Shown here: positions 35,214 through 43,275 of the stretch, one piece after another
Layout: every line of letters starts with the position of its first letter
How positions within the stretch are numbered: position 1 is the stretch's first letter
From: an uncultured Lentisphaerota bacterium
GTDB taxonomy: Bacteria > Verrucomicrobiota > Lentisphaeria > Victivallales > UBA1829
Reading direction: 5' to 3'
Length of the DNA: 45,351 nt
Assembly (NCBI GenBank): GCA_900320095.1
Contig: ONQZ01000017.1
Coordinates: forward strand, 1-45,351
Notes under the pieces: model-generated
The model's database searches: none
Told to the model about the DNA's origin: nothing
What the model saw: only the letters and a program-made list of their open reading frames with translations
Translations under genes and position numbers: made by a program

Positions 35214-35721
35214 AAGAGACCTCCCGGATGGATTGGGACAGTAGTTGTTTCGCCTTGTGGATGCGCTGATAGAGGGTATTGCGCGAACAGCCCAGCATCG
35301 CGGCGGCCTCGTCCGGAGAGTATCCGGACAGCACACCGACCGAAAGCGATTCCCGGTAGAGTTTGGGGAGACGGGCCACGGCATCTTCCAGCCGGTCCAG
35401 CAGGTTCGCCTCTTCGGCTTCCTCCTCGCCGGACGCAGCGGCGTTTGTGTTGCCCGATTCCCCGTAATCCGCCAGGACCTCTTGTTCCCGGGCACGGTCA
35501 CGCACCATATCGTAGCACACGTTGAACAGGATCCTGGTCACCCAAGTCGTGAACTCCGCCTGCTCGCGGTATCCGGCGTATTTCCGCCACGCGAGCATCA
35601 GAGCCGCCTGAACAGCGTCGTCGACGTCCACCGGATTCCCGAGGATCCGCATCGCGGTCCCCCGGAGCAACCCGAGTTTCTCATCGACCAGCCGTTCGAA
35701 GACCTGTTCTTTGGTTTCCAT
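35200..35721 (-). CDS. ECF-type RNA polymerase sigma factor
   Basis: 173 residues from ATG 35721, preferred because AGAGGA lies just upstream; an in-frame ATG at 35745 would add 8 residues. Region 2 covers about 10-80 (RILGNPVDVDDAVQAALMLAW, WVTRILFNVCYDMVRDRARE). An acidic Glu/Ala linker (about 97-106) precedes region 4 (LPKLYRESLSVGVLSGYSPD, then AAAMLGCSRNTLYQRIHKAK), whose helix-turn-helix binds the -35. It overlaps the downstream VIT/vWA gene by 14 bp, the usual sigma/anti-sigma arrangement. Confidence 0.9.
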   Translation of the reverse strand: METKEQVFERLVDEKLGLLRGTAMRILGNPVDVDDAVQAALMLAWRKYAGYREQAEFTTWVTRILFNVCYDMVRDRAREQEVLADYGESGNTNAAASGEEEAEEANLLDRLEDAVARLPKLYRESLSVGVLSGYSPDEAAAMLGCSRNTLYQRIHKAKQLLSQSIREVSYEEA

Positions 35722-35771
35722 AGTTCCTCTTTCAACGCGTTTCATACAATTAGACGGACGAGACCGTGCAA

Positions 35772-35800
35772 ATCTTAGCGGGTTTTCGGAAAAATCTCAA
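35772..35800 (-). promoter_or_regulatory. Promoter of the ECF sigma gene
   Basis: On the minus strand, TTGAGA (35795-35800), 17 bp, TAAGAT (35772-35777). It is housekeeping-like, so basal expression may not depend on the ECF factor itself; autoregulation cannot be judged. Confidence 0.6.
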
Positions 35801-35825
35801 AAAAATCGGAAAAAAATGCGAAAAA

Positions 35826-36635
35826 TCACTCCCCGACGCCATAATACACCTGCAAAATCAGCAGGAACACCGTGATCAGATTGAATCCCATGTGGATCAG
35901 CGTCGACGGGATGACGGACTTGCTCTTTTCATACTGCCGCTGCAGGAACAGCGCCAGGATGAACAGCGGAATCACCGGGACCACGAGCTGTTCCCACGGG
36001 AACCCGGCGAAAAAAGCGGACCAGCCGCCGGACGGATGGAAAAGATAGGCGACGACGGACGGCACATGGCACAGCGCGAAGAGCAGCGAAACAAGCACGG
36101 CCGCCTCTTTCCTGTAAAGGAAAACGCGGACGAACCGGTATATGATGTGCCGGAACGCGAGTTCCTCGGCGATGGGCGCGGCGATCACTGTGATCAGCGC
36201 GAACCCGAAGAACGCCAGCGGTTTCAGCGTGCGGAAGAACTCCACCACGGACTGTTCCTTCGGCTCGTGCCCGACGGCTTCCAGCAGGGACGACAGGCCC
36301 CATTGCGTGAGATAGGTGGCTCCGATGGCAAGCACGAAGACCGGGAAGAAGAACCGCAGGGAGTATTCGGGGGCGATGTTCAGCCCCAGTCTCTCTTTCA
36401 GCGGATAGTTCCGTTCCGGGACCAGCGCGGCGATCAGCACGGACGCCACGACCAGGCCGTTCTGGATCAGCAGCATCACCGCAGTCAGCATGTTCTTGCC
36501 CATGTGGGGCGCCAGCAGGTTCATCAGCGGCTGTCCAAGCAGGGAGTACGCGACGAACGTCAGCAGGATCAGCACGAACGCCGTGCAGACGAATGCGCTG
36601 CGGCGTCCGGTAAAGGTATCGTAGTTCAGTCTCAT
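35826..36635 (-). CDS. CPBP-family (Rce1/CAAX-protease-like) intramembrane metalloprotease
   Basis: 269 residues, about eight membrane segments. Active-site motifs are intact: AEELAFRHIIYR with Glu157-Glu158 and Arg162, FALCH with His190, and LIHMGFN with His248 and Asn252. In bacteria the family is linked to self-immunity against bacteriocins, membrane proteolysis and sigma-factor signalling. It is the last gene of the purB operon (ATGA overlap with the M32 gene) and ends 105 bp before the ECF sigma gene, so a link to regulated proteolysis of the sigma partner is possible but unproven. Confidence 0.85.
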   Translation of the reverse strand: MRLNYDTFTGRRSAFVCTAFVLILLTFVAYSLLGQPLMNLLAPHMGKNMLTAVMLLIQNGLVVASVLIAALVPERNYPLKERLGLNIAPEYSLRFFFPVFVLAIGATYLTQWGLSSLLEAVGHEPKEQSVVEFFRTLKPLAFFGFALITVIAAPIAEELAFRHIIYRFVRVFLYRKEAAVLVSLLFALCHVPSVVAYLFHPSGGWSAFFAGFPWEQLVVPVIPLFILALFLQRQYEKSKSVIPSTLIHMGFNLITVFLLILQVYYGVGE

Positions 36636-38131
36636 TTGGCTTCTCCAAGATGTTTTTCACGAAGGTAGCGGAGGAACGGCGCGGGATCCGGGACCGAGGT
36701 CCCGGTCAGACGCCGCAGGAAATCGGACGGGGCGTATTTCGCGCCGAACCGGTACACGCGGTCGCGCAGGACGGACAGCGCGTCGTGCGGCGTTTGCGGC
36801 AGACCGCCGGCGAAGAACTGTTCCTTCAGCATCGCGCCGATCAGGTTGCCCAGCATGTACGTCGGGAAGTACCCCACGCCGCCGCTGTACCAGTGAACGT
36901 CCTGCAGCACGCCTTCGCGGTCGTTCGCGGGACGGATCCCGAAATACCGCTCGAACGTGTCGTTCCAGACCGCCGGAAGGTCGTCCACGGGGATCCTGTC
37001 CTCGATGAGCGCCTGTTCCAGCTCCACGCGCAGGATGATGTGCAGATTGTACGTCACCTCGTCGGACTCCGTGCGGATGAACGACGGCCGGACGAGGTTC
37101 ACGGCCTTCAGGAAGGCGTCGAGCGGGACGTCCTTCAGGTTCGCGGGGAACGTGCGGACGAGGTCGGGGTAGAAATTGCGCCAGAATTCGGGCGAACGCC
37201 CGAGGATATTTTCCCAGAACCGCGACTGCGATTCGTGGAACGCGAGCGACGCGCCGTCGGAGAGCGGGGTCCCGGCATATTTCGGCGCGATCCCCTGCTG
37301 GTACATCGCGTGGCCGCATTCGTGGATGCAGCTGAACATGCAGTTTGCGGGCTCGTTCCGGCGCACGCGGGTCGTGATGCGGACGTCGTCCAGGCCGAAA
37401 TCCGTGGTGAAGGGATGCGTGGAGAGGTCGAGGCGTCCGTGGGTGTAATCGAAGCCCATCGCCTCGGTCAGGCGGCGGCAGAACGCCAGTTGGGCGTCGG
37501 TGTCATAGTCGAGATGCAGGAAGGCGTCGTCGGGCGCGGGCTTCGCCATGATCTCGGCGAGAATCGTTTCAAGCCCCTGTTTGAGCGGCGGGATGATCCT
37601 GTCGAGCGTCCCGGTCGTGAGCCCCTCCTCGTAATCGTCGAGCATGGCGTTGTAGCGGCTCCCCGCCTCGGGGAAACAGTCGGCGTATTCGCACTCCAGC
37701 GCCAGCAGTTTCTTCAGGGAATCGGCGCAGAGCCGGAAATCCGACGCGGCGTAGGCCGCTTCCCACGCCGCCTGCGTCTCGCCGGTCTGGCGCGCGAGGC
37801 GTCCGGCAAGCTCGGCGGGGACCGCCTGTTTCTTGCGGAAATCGCGTTCGAGACGGCAGATCAGCGCGGCTTCGTCGCTGTCCGGCTCGAACTCCATCGC
37901 GGCGGCATCGCGGAGCAGATCGCCGTAGACCGGATCGGTCGACTTCTCATGCACGATCACGGTCAGCGTCTCAAGCTGCCGCGCGCGCCCTGCGGCCGCG
38001 CCGGACGGCATGTAGACCTGCTGATCCCAGCCGAGCACGGCGAGCGCCGCGTTCAGGTCGCGGATTTCGGCGCACCGTTTCAGCAGCGGAGCCAGCCGGG
38101 GATCCCAGGGCCGTTCCTGGCAGTCGCTCAT
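36632..38131 (-). CDS. M32-family metallocarboxypeptidase (Taq type)
   Basis: 499 residues, normal for the family. Zinc motif HECGH (270-274) with Glu271 as catalytic base and Glu300 in FHESQSR as third ligand. Other family blocks: [36 protein letters not shown] and the N-terminal [13 protein letters not shown]. It removes C-terminal residues from peptides (broad specificity) in the cytoplasm. Both ends overlap neighbours by ATGA (purB before, CPBP protease after), so the three proteins are translationally coupled. Confidence 0.93.
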   Translation of the reverse strand: MSDCQERPWDPRLAPLLKRCAEIRDLNAALAVLGWDQQVYMPSGAAAGRARQLETLTVIVHEKSTDPVYGDLLRDAAAMEFEPDSDEAALICRLERDFRKKQAVPAELAGRLARQTGETQAAWEAAYAASDFRLCADSLKKLLALECEYADCFPEAGSRYNAMLDDYEEGLTTGTLDRIIPPLKQGLETILAEIMAKPAPDDAFLHLDYDTDAQLAFCRRLTEAMGFDYTHGRLDLSTHPFTTDFGLDDVRITTRVRRNEPANCMFSCIHECGHAMYQQGIAPKYAGTPLSDGASLAFHESQSRFWENILGRSPEFWRNFYPDLVRTFPANLKDVPLDAFLKAVNLVRPSFIRTESDEVTYNLHIILRVELEQALIEDRIPVDDLPAVWNDTFERYFGIRPANDREGVLQDVHWYSGGVGYFPTYMLGNLIGAMLKEQFFAGGLPQTPHDALSVLRDRVYRFGAKYAPSDFLRRLTGTSVPDPAPFLRYLREKHLGEAK

Positions 38132-39567
38132 ACCCGGACCTCCTCCTCGGAGCCCGTGCGGTCGGCGGCGTGCGCTTCGAGGGCGGGCTTCACCACGGTC
38201 GCGAGGTAGTCGGCGACCTGCTGGGACGCCATGCCGGTGAACGCTTCCGGCTTCAGGATCTCGTCGAAACGGTCCGCCACGGAGGCGAAGAGCGGGTCGG
38301 TCTTCAGGCGGGCGATCAGGTCGTTTTCACCGCCGCCCTCCTTCACGGTGCGCGCGGCCTCCATGGAGTGCATGCGGATGTGCTCGTGGAGCTCCTGGCG
38401 GTCGCCGCCGGCCTTCACGGCCTCCATGATGATGTTTTCGGTGGCCATGAACGGCAGTTCGGCGCGGATGTGGGCGGCGATGACCTTCGGCCACACCTGA
38501 AGCCCGTTCGTGATGTTCGTGAGGAGCGACAGAATCACGTCCGCGGTCAGGAACGCCTCGCCGATCACGATGCGGCGGTTCGCCGAATCGTCCAGCGTGC
38601 GCTCGAACCACTGCACGGACTCCGTGAGCGCGCAGTTCAGCGGCAGGCCGATCAGGTAGCGCGCCAGCGAGCAGACGCGTTCGCTTCGCATCGGGTTGCG
38701 CTTGTACGCCATCGCGCTGGAGCCGACCTGCTTCTTGCCGAACGGCTCCTCGATCTCCTTCATGTGCGCGAGCAGCCGGATGTCGTTCGCCATCTTGGAC
38801 GCGCTCTGGGCGATGCCGGAGAGGACCGCGAGCACGCCGTAGTCGATCTTGCGCGTGTACGTCTGGCCGCTCAGGCACACCGGGTGTTCGAATCCCATCT
38901 TCGCGGACACCATGCGGTCGAGTTCGCGCACCTTGTCGCAGTCGCCGCCGAAGAGGTCCAGGTAGCTCGCCTGCGTCCCGGTCGTGCCCTTCGCGCCGCG
39001 GAACGGCAGTTCGTCGATGGCGCGGTCCAGCGCGGTCAGGTCGAACATGAAGTCCTGGATGTAGAGGGAGAAGCGCTTGCCGAGCGTGGTGAGCTGGGCG
39101 GGCTGGAAATGCGTGAAGCCGAGCATCGGCATGGATTTGTATTCGGCGGCGAACTTCGCGAGGTTGTCGATCAGGTCCAGCAGTTTCGCGCGCAGGATCT
39201 TCATGCCGTCGCGCATCTGGATCAGCTCGGTGTTGTCCGTCACGAAACAGCTCGTCGCGCCGAGGTGGATGATGCCTTTCGCCTTCGGGCAGACCTCGCC
39301 GAACGTGCGGATGTGGCTCATCACGTCGTGCCGCACTTCCGCCTCGATCCGCTCCGCTTCCTCGAAGTCGATGTCGTCGAGGTGCGCGCGCATTTCGTCC
39401 AGCTGTTCGTCGGTGATCGCCAGTCCGAGCGCCTGTTCGCTCTCGGCGAGCGCGAGCCAGAGACGCCGCCAGGTCGAGTGCTTGCGCTGGGGCGAGAAGT
39501 TGTAGCTCATTTCCTTGCTTGCGTAACGTCCGGTCAGGGGGTTCTGATAGGTCGTGTAATCCTTCAT
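38128..39567 (-). CDS. purB: Adenylosuccinate lyase
   Basis: 479 residues from ATG 39567 (AAAGG upstream). It acts twice in purine synthesis: SAICAR to AICAR, and adenylosuccinate to AMP. Superfamily landmarks: HLGATS (101-106), THFQPAQ (152-158, catalytic His153), the flexible signature loop [11 protein letters not shown] (282-292, with the catalytic Ser) and GQTYTRK (234-240). First gene of the operon purB / M32 peptidase / CPBP protease, driven by the promoter at 39632-39659. A longer frame upstream of 39567 has no RBS. Confidence 0.94.
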   Translation of the reverse strand: MKDYTTYQNPLTGRYASKEMSYNFSPQRKHSTWRRLWLALAESEQALGLAITDEQLDEMRAHLDDIDFEEAERIEAEVRHDVMSHIRTFGEVCPKAKGIIHLGATSCFVTDNTELIQMRDGMKILRAKLLDLIDNLAKFAAEYKSMPMLGFTHFQPAQLTTLGKRFSLYIQDFMFDLTALDRAIDELPFRGAKGTTGTQASYLDLFGGDCDKVRELDRMVSAKMGFEHPVCLSGQTYTRKIDYGVLAVLSGIAQSASKMANDIRLLAHMKEIEEPFGKKQVGSSAMAYKRNPMRSERVCSLARYLIGLPLNCALTESVQWFERTLDDSANRRIVIGEAFLTADVILSLLTNITNGLQVWPKVIAAHIRAELPFMATENIIMEAVKAGGDRQELHEHIRMHSMEAARTVKEGGGENDLIARLKTDPLFASVADRFDEILKPEAFTGMASQQVADYLATVVKPALEAHAADRTGSEEEVRV

Positions 39568-39887
39568 TCTGCGAACCTTTCGTGGGGTATGTCGGTTTTT
39601 TATAATTATAGAATTGATTTTTACAGCATTGAATATACACCATTTTTTCCGTTCTTCAACCGCGCGCGCCATTTTTCCTCCATTTTCCCCCGTTTTTCCT
39701 TCGGAAAAAAGAAGCGCCGACCCCGTTTCCTGTCAGGGCCGGCGCGATAGTTCGTTTTTTACTACACAGCTTGCAACGTGCGCTCGCGCAAGCAGCGCAC
39801 TGCTACGACACAGCTTGCAACGTGCGCTCGCGCAAGCAGCGCACTGCTACGACACCGCTTGCGGTGTGTCCGAGCGGAGCCGGACAC
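39568..39887. other. Intergenic region between purB and the GH43 gene
   Basis: 320 bp. It holds the purB promoter and leader, an AT-rich tract (39590-39650), and from 39764 a set of palindromic repeats that runs to and into the 3' end of the GH43 gene. No gene is visible. Confidence 0.5.
39632..39659 (-). promoter_or_regulatory. Promoter of the purB operon
   Basis: On the minus strand, TTGAAG (39654-39659), 16 bp, TATATT (39632-39637). The spacer AACGGAAAAAATGGTG differs at one base from that of the 28132 promoter. Confidence 0.65.
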
Positions 39888-39906
39888 TTATTCAGCACCG
39901 CTTGCG
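39764..39906. repeat. Tandem palindromic repeat cluster
   Basis: A 44-bp unit occurs twice head to tail (39764-39807 and 39808-39851) and contains the hairpin GTGCGCT ... AGCGCAC. It is followed by ACACCGC-TT-GCGGTGT, GTCCG ... CGGAC, and CACCGC-TT-GCGGTG, the last reaching into the coding end of the GH43 gene. A related hairpin occurs at 45113-45136. Too short and with no spacers for a CRISPR; it looks like a dispersed REP-type element. Confidence 0.7.
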
Positions 39907-42029
39907 GTGTTCGGCAGGTTGGCGCCCCACTTCTTCATGAGGGCGTCGTACTCGGTCTGGCTGAGCGTGATGACGCCGCCGTGGCGGAACCGGTACGGGA
40001 ACTCCAGGCCGCGTTCGGACGGCGCGAAATCGCCCTTCGAGAGGTCGTCGCAGAAGAACGCCTTGTAGCCCTGTCCGCGCGAATAGTAGTCGATGATCAT
40101 GCACCAGCGGCCGTCCGCCATGCGGAAGCATTCCGGCCCCTCGTAGCCGACGAAGTTCTTCACGGGGAATCCCGGCACGGGCTTCCATTCGCCCTCGAGC
40201 GAGTCGGAGACCTCCAGGATGATGGATTTCTGCGTCTCGTCCTTGGAGAACCGGTAGAGCTTGCCGCCCTCGGACACGATGTCGGTGTCGATGATGTCGT
40301 TCGGTTTCTCAATGTAGAGTTTCGCCGGGGTGAACGTTTTGAAGTCCTTCGTGCGCGCGGAGTAGATGCGCTGGCGGTTCGAGCCGTTCAGCGTCTCGCG
40401 CGACGCCCAGAAGACGAAGAATTCCTTCCTGTCGGCGTCCCAGAACGCTTCCGGGGCCCACGTGCAGCCCGCGTTCGGCACGGCGACCTCCACGCGGCGC
40501 GGCTCGCTCCAGTTCACCATATCCTTCGATTCCCACACGATGATCGCCTTGCTGCCCGCGCGCTGGGCGCGTCCCCAGTCGCCGTTGCGCCCGATGCACA
40601 GGTCGGTCGCGATGAGGTAGATCGTGCCGTTGTCGGGGTTGCGGACCACGAACGGATCGCGCACGCCGCCTTCGCCCAGGTCGCTCTGAAGCACGGACTT
40701 CCCGTCGTTCAGCGGCTGCCACTTCGCGCCGTCCCTGCTGATGGCGAAGAAGATCTGTTCCCACTCGTTCGAGCGTTCGCCGCGGAAGTGCGCGAAGAGA
40801 TAGCCCGCGGTCTTACCATCGTCCTTGGCGGGTTTCGCGGTGTCAGTTTTCGCGGTTGCGGCGGCGGGCGCGGGGGCGAGCTGCGCGGGCAGTTTCCAGG
40901 TCTTCTGATACTTCGCGACCGGCTTTTCGCCTTCCCATTCGAGCGGAAGCCAGATGTACTGGCTGGTCATCAGGTTCTGCGGCTTCCAGCTGTCCAGCAT
41001 CACCACGCGCACGTCCTTCCCGTCCTTGCCCGGCACGGTGAAGCTGTGCGCCGTCTGCCCCTCGTACGTACGGTCCGCGCCCTCGCCGACCGCGAAATTG
41101 CCGAGTTCGCGCCACGGTCCGGTGATCTTGTCGGCGACCGCCGCGCGACCGGGGTTCGGATTCCAGCCGGTGCAGTGCGAGCCGAGCAGGTAATACTTGC
41201 CGTCGTGACGGAACACGACCGGCGCTTCGTAGGATTTTCCCTCGAGGATGCGCCACCAGCGCCCGGTGAACCCCGTGTACTCGTCGTTCAGCTCCACGAC
41301 GTGCATGGTCTGGTTGTTTTCGGACGCGCAGAAAAGGTACGCCTTGCCGTCGTCGTCCACGAACACCGTCATGTCGCGGCTTTCCTGCCCGGACTGGTAG
41401 TTTTCCACGAGGCGAGCGAACTGCCGGTCGTAGGTCTGCGATTTCCCCTCGGCGTAATCCTTCAGCCCGGCGGGCATGTCGGCGGGCCATGTGGCGGGCG
41501 CGGTGCGGCCGCTGTAGAGGTGCCTGAACGGTCCGGTCGGCGAGTCGGCGATGCCGCAGCCCACGAACGCGGAGTTGTAGTTGCCGCCGGATTCCTGGTG
41601 GAACCACAGCACATACTTCTTCGTTTTCGCGTTGTAGACCACCTTCGGACGCTCGATGTTGGCGAAGCCGCCGAAGCCGCCGAATCCGCGCCGTCCGCCC
41701 TGCCCTTGCTGCGTCTGCATGGTGGCGGAATCGAACACCAGCCCCTCGTCTTTCCAGTTGTACAGGTCCTTCGAGCTGTACGCGTGAACCCCGGTCTTCC
41801 GGTCGCGCATCCGGTGTTCGCCGTACCAGTAATACGTGTCGCCGACCTTCAGCATGCAGCCGCCGTGCGCGCTGATGTGCGTGCCGTTGTTGTCCGGCCA
41901 CACCGCGGCGTGGTTCGTGAATTCGCTCAGCTTGGAGGCTCCGGTCTGCGCGGACGCGGTGAACGCCGCGGCGCAGAGCATGACGGCGGCCGCGACCGCC
42001 GGACGGATGAGATTCGTGCGGAAGAACAT
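39888..42029 (-). CDS. Secreted glycosidase with two GH43 (five-bladed propeller) modules
   Basis: 713 residues from ATG 42029 (AAGGAG upstream). Signal peptide with PAVAAAVMLCAAAFTASAQ (cleavage near 27). First GH43 module about 35-350: NGTHISAHGGCMLKVGDTYY, similar to galactanase-type GH43_34. Second about 385-700: GVRDPFVVRNPDNGTIYLIA and CTWAPEAFWDADRKEFFVFW, similar to arabinofuranosidase-type GH43. An Ala/Pro/Thr/Lys linker (about 355-385) joins them. The first module has an insertion QGQGGRRGFGGFGGF just before its catalytic IERPKVV strand. Predicted to act on arabinose/galactose-containing plant or mucin glycans. The last codons lie in a palindromic repeat (NTASGAE tail). Confidence 0.82.
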   Translation of the reverse strand: MFFRTNLIRPAVAAAVMLCAAAFTASAQTGASKLSEFTNHAAVWPDNNGTHISAHGGCMLKVGDTYYWYGEHRMRDRKTGVHAYSSKDLYNWKDEGLVFDSATMQTQQGQGGRRGFGGFGGFANIERPKVVYNAKTKKYVLWFHQESGGNYNSAFVGCGIADSPTGPFRHLYSGRTAPATWPADMPAGLKDYAEGKSQTYDRQFARLVENYQSGQESRDMTVFVDDDGKAYLFCASENNQTMHVVELNDEYTGFTGRWWRILEGKSYEAPVVFRHDGKYYLLGSHCTGWNPNPGRAAVADKITGPWRELGNFAVGEGADRTYEGQTAHSFTVPGKDGKDVRVVMLDSWKPQNLMTSQYIWLPLEWEGEKPVAKYQKTWKLPAQLAPAPAAATAKTDTAKPAKDDGKTAGYLFAHFRGERSNEWEQIFFAISRDGAKWQPLNDGKSVLQSDLGEGGVRDPFVVRNPDNGTIYLIATDLCIGRNGDWGRAQRAGSKAIIVWESKDMVNWSEPRRVEVAVPNAGCTWAPEAFWDADRKEFFVFWASRETLNGSNRQRIYSARTKDFKTFTPAKLYIEKPNDIIDTDIVSEGGKLYRFSKDETQKSIILEVSDSLEGEWKPVPGFPVKNFVGYEGPECFRMADGRWCMIIDYYSRGQGYKAFFCDDLSKGDFAPSERGLEFPYRFRHGGVITLSQTEYDALMKKWGANLPNTASGAE

Positions 42030-42073
42030 GGCAAAAACTCCTTGTTGCAGGGGTGAAACATTCGTTTTTCTGA

Positions 42074-42104
42074 ATAATAGCATAACTTACATTCCATCCG
42101 GCAA
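42074..42104 (-). promoter_or_regulatory. Possible promoter of the GH43 gene
   Basis: On the minus strand, TTGCCG (42099-42104), 19 bp, TATTAT (42074-42079). The spacing is long; the -10 is good, the -35 weak. Confidence 0.35.
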
Positions 42105-42154
42105 AAAAACAAGCCGGTTTCTTGTCTTTTTGGAAAAAAAGATTTCTGAAACCC

Positions 42155-42183
42155 TTGTTTTTTTGAATTTGAAGCGTTACTGT
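42155..42183 (+). promoter_or_regulatory. Possible promoter of the frameshifted lipoprotein gene
   Basis: TTGTTT (42155-42160), 17 bp, TACTGT (42178-42183), 40 bp before the ATG 42223. Confidence 0.4.
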
Positions 42184-42222
42184 AAATGCACGATCATTTC
42201 CTTCGGTGAAAGGACTAGGCGA

Positions 42223-43081
42223 ATGATAAGGGCACCTCTCAAAAGTGATTTCCTGTTTCTCGCGTTCCTTGCCGTCTGCCTGGGCGGAACGGGGTGCATG
42301 ATGTCGCGTGCGACAATGAAATGGACCGGTCGAGAACATCGAATACGAGCTGTCGCCGGACAAGCAGGAACTCATCCTGACCTACGAACGCGAGAAAAAA
42401 CGGTATGTCATTCCGCTGGCGTGCTTCCTGATATGGAAAAAGACGCCGCCTGCACTGAATTCTGTTCAGACGTTCGAAAAACACATCTCCCTGGACCCTA
42501 TGCCGGACGAACTGGCAAAGAAGTATGTGGACGTTACGGTCGATCCAGCCGCGCCGAAGAAACGTTATCACTCCCGCTGGACGGATATGCCGTATTTCGA
42601 CTACCATTTTCTGCACTATGTCGTGAGTCCGAACGATCCCTTCAAAGATTTCAAGACTTATGAAGAGTTTCTGAAGGTCTATCCGCAGTTTTTATATGCG
42701 GCGACGGTTCACCCGGACGAGTTTCCGGACCTGTCCGAACCCTGGGTCCAGTCCGGCCCCAGCCCAATGATCTTCTATGGCCGCGACGGAGACCGGTATA
42801 TTTACATTTCACCGGTGAGGAGCGGATGGTACGGAGTCGATTTTCCGCCCAGAGAAGACTACTCCGGATATGACAGGAAGGAGTATCTGGTCATGAAAGC
42901 CGATTCCTTCGACTGGTGCTGGAAAGTGATCTGGGCGCCGGTCGGACTCGTCGCGGACGTGGTGCTGCTGCCTGTGTCAATTCCGCTCTATGGTCTCGGG
43001 CGCATGCTTGATGGGGCTTACGGTTCGCATAGGACCAGCGTTTGGCAGGATATGCAATTCTGGGATGATATCTACCGTTGA
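42223..43081 (+). pseudogene. Frameshifted lipoprotein gene (YceK-like C-terminus)
   Basis: ATG 42223 opens a lipoprotein signal (MIRAPLKSDFLFLAFLAVCL, then GGTGC, Cys27) but the matching downstream protein lies in the +1 frame. That frame is open from 42321 and encodes NGPVENIEYELSPDKQE and onwards through MPDELAKKYVDVTV to the stop at 43081. It has no start codon until ATG 42500 (193 residues), which would remove the signal and about 60 residues. Removing one A from the AAA at 42319-42321 restores one reading frame of about 285 residues. The C-terminus (VIWAPVGLVADVVLLPVSIP) resembles YceK/YidQ-type lipoproteins. Either a real frameshift mutation, phase variation, or a sequencing error. Confidence 0.65.
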
Positions 43082-43134
43082 CGGACCGCCGACACTCGGC
43101 GGCTTGAAACGACGATCAAAAGATGCCTGTCCCG

Positions 43135-43159
43135 GCGCGGAACCGGGGCAGGCTTTTTA
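43135..43159 (+). terminator. Terminator after the frameshifted lipoprotein gene
   Basis: GCCTG-T-CCCGG and CCGGG-G-CAGGC pair around CGCGGAA and are followed by TTTTTAT. Confidence 0.85.
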
Positions 43160-43238
43160 TTCTGATTTCAAAGCATCGGATTCATCCGTCGAACCTTTGT
43201 CATAAAAGGCAATAAGGACTCCGGCTCAACGGATTATA

Positions 43239-43263
43239 ATTTTGGACTCACTGAGTCCAAAAT
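43239..43263 (-). terminator. Perfect palindromic hairpin downstream of the acyl-CoA synthetase gene
   Basis: ATTTTGGACTC and GAGTCCAAAAT form an 11-bp perfect stem with a 3-nt loop, 13 bp after the stop codon. AT-rich flanks but no long T run; likely the transcript end. Confidence 0.6.
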
Positions 43264-43275
43264 CTTGACGCCGCC

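Noticed and set aside
35214..35501. N-terminal extension of the VIT/vWA protein
   Set aside because: Overlaps the sigma gene in another frame, with a Pro/Arg/Thr/Trp shadow composition. The ATG at 35213 gives the usual sigma/anti-sigma overlap.
39764..39851. Two 44-bp direct repeats as a possible CRISPR array
   Set aside because: Copies are head to tail without spacers, contain internal hairpins, and no cas genes are near.
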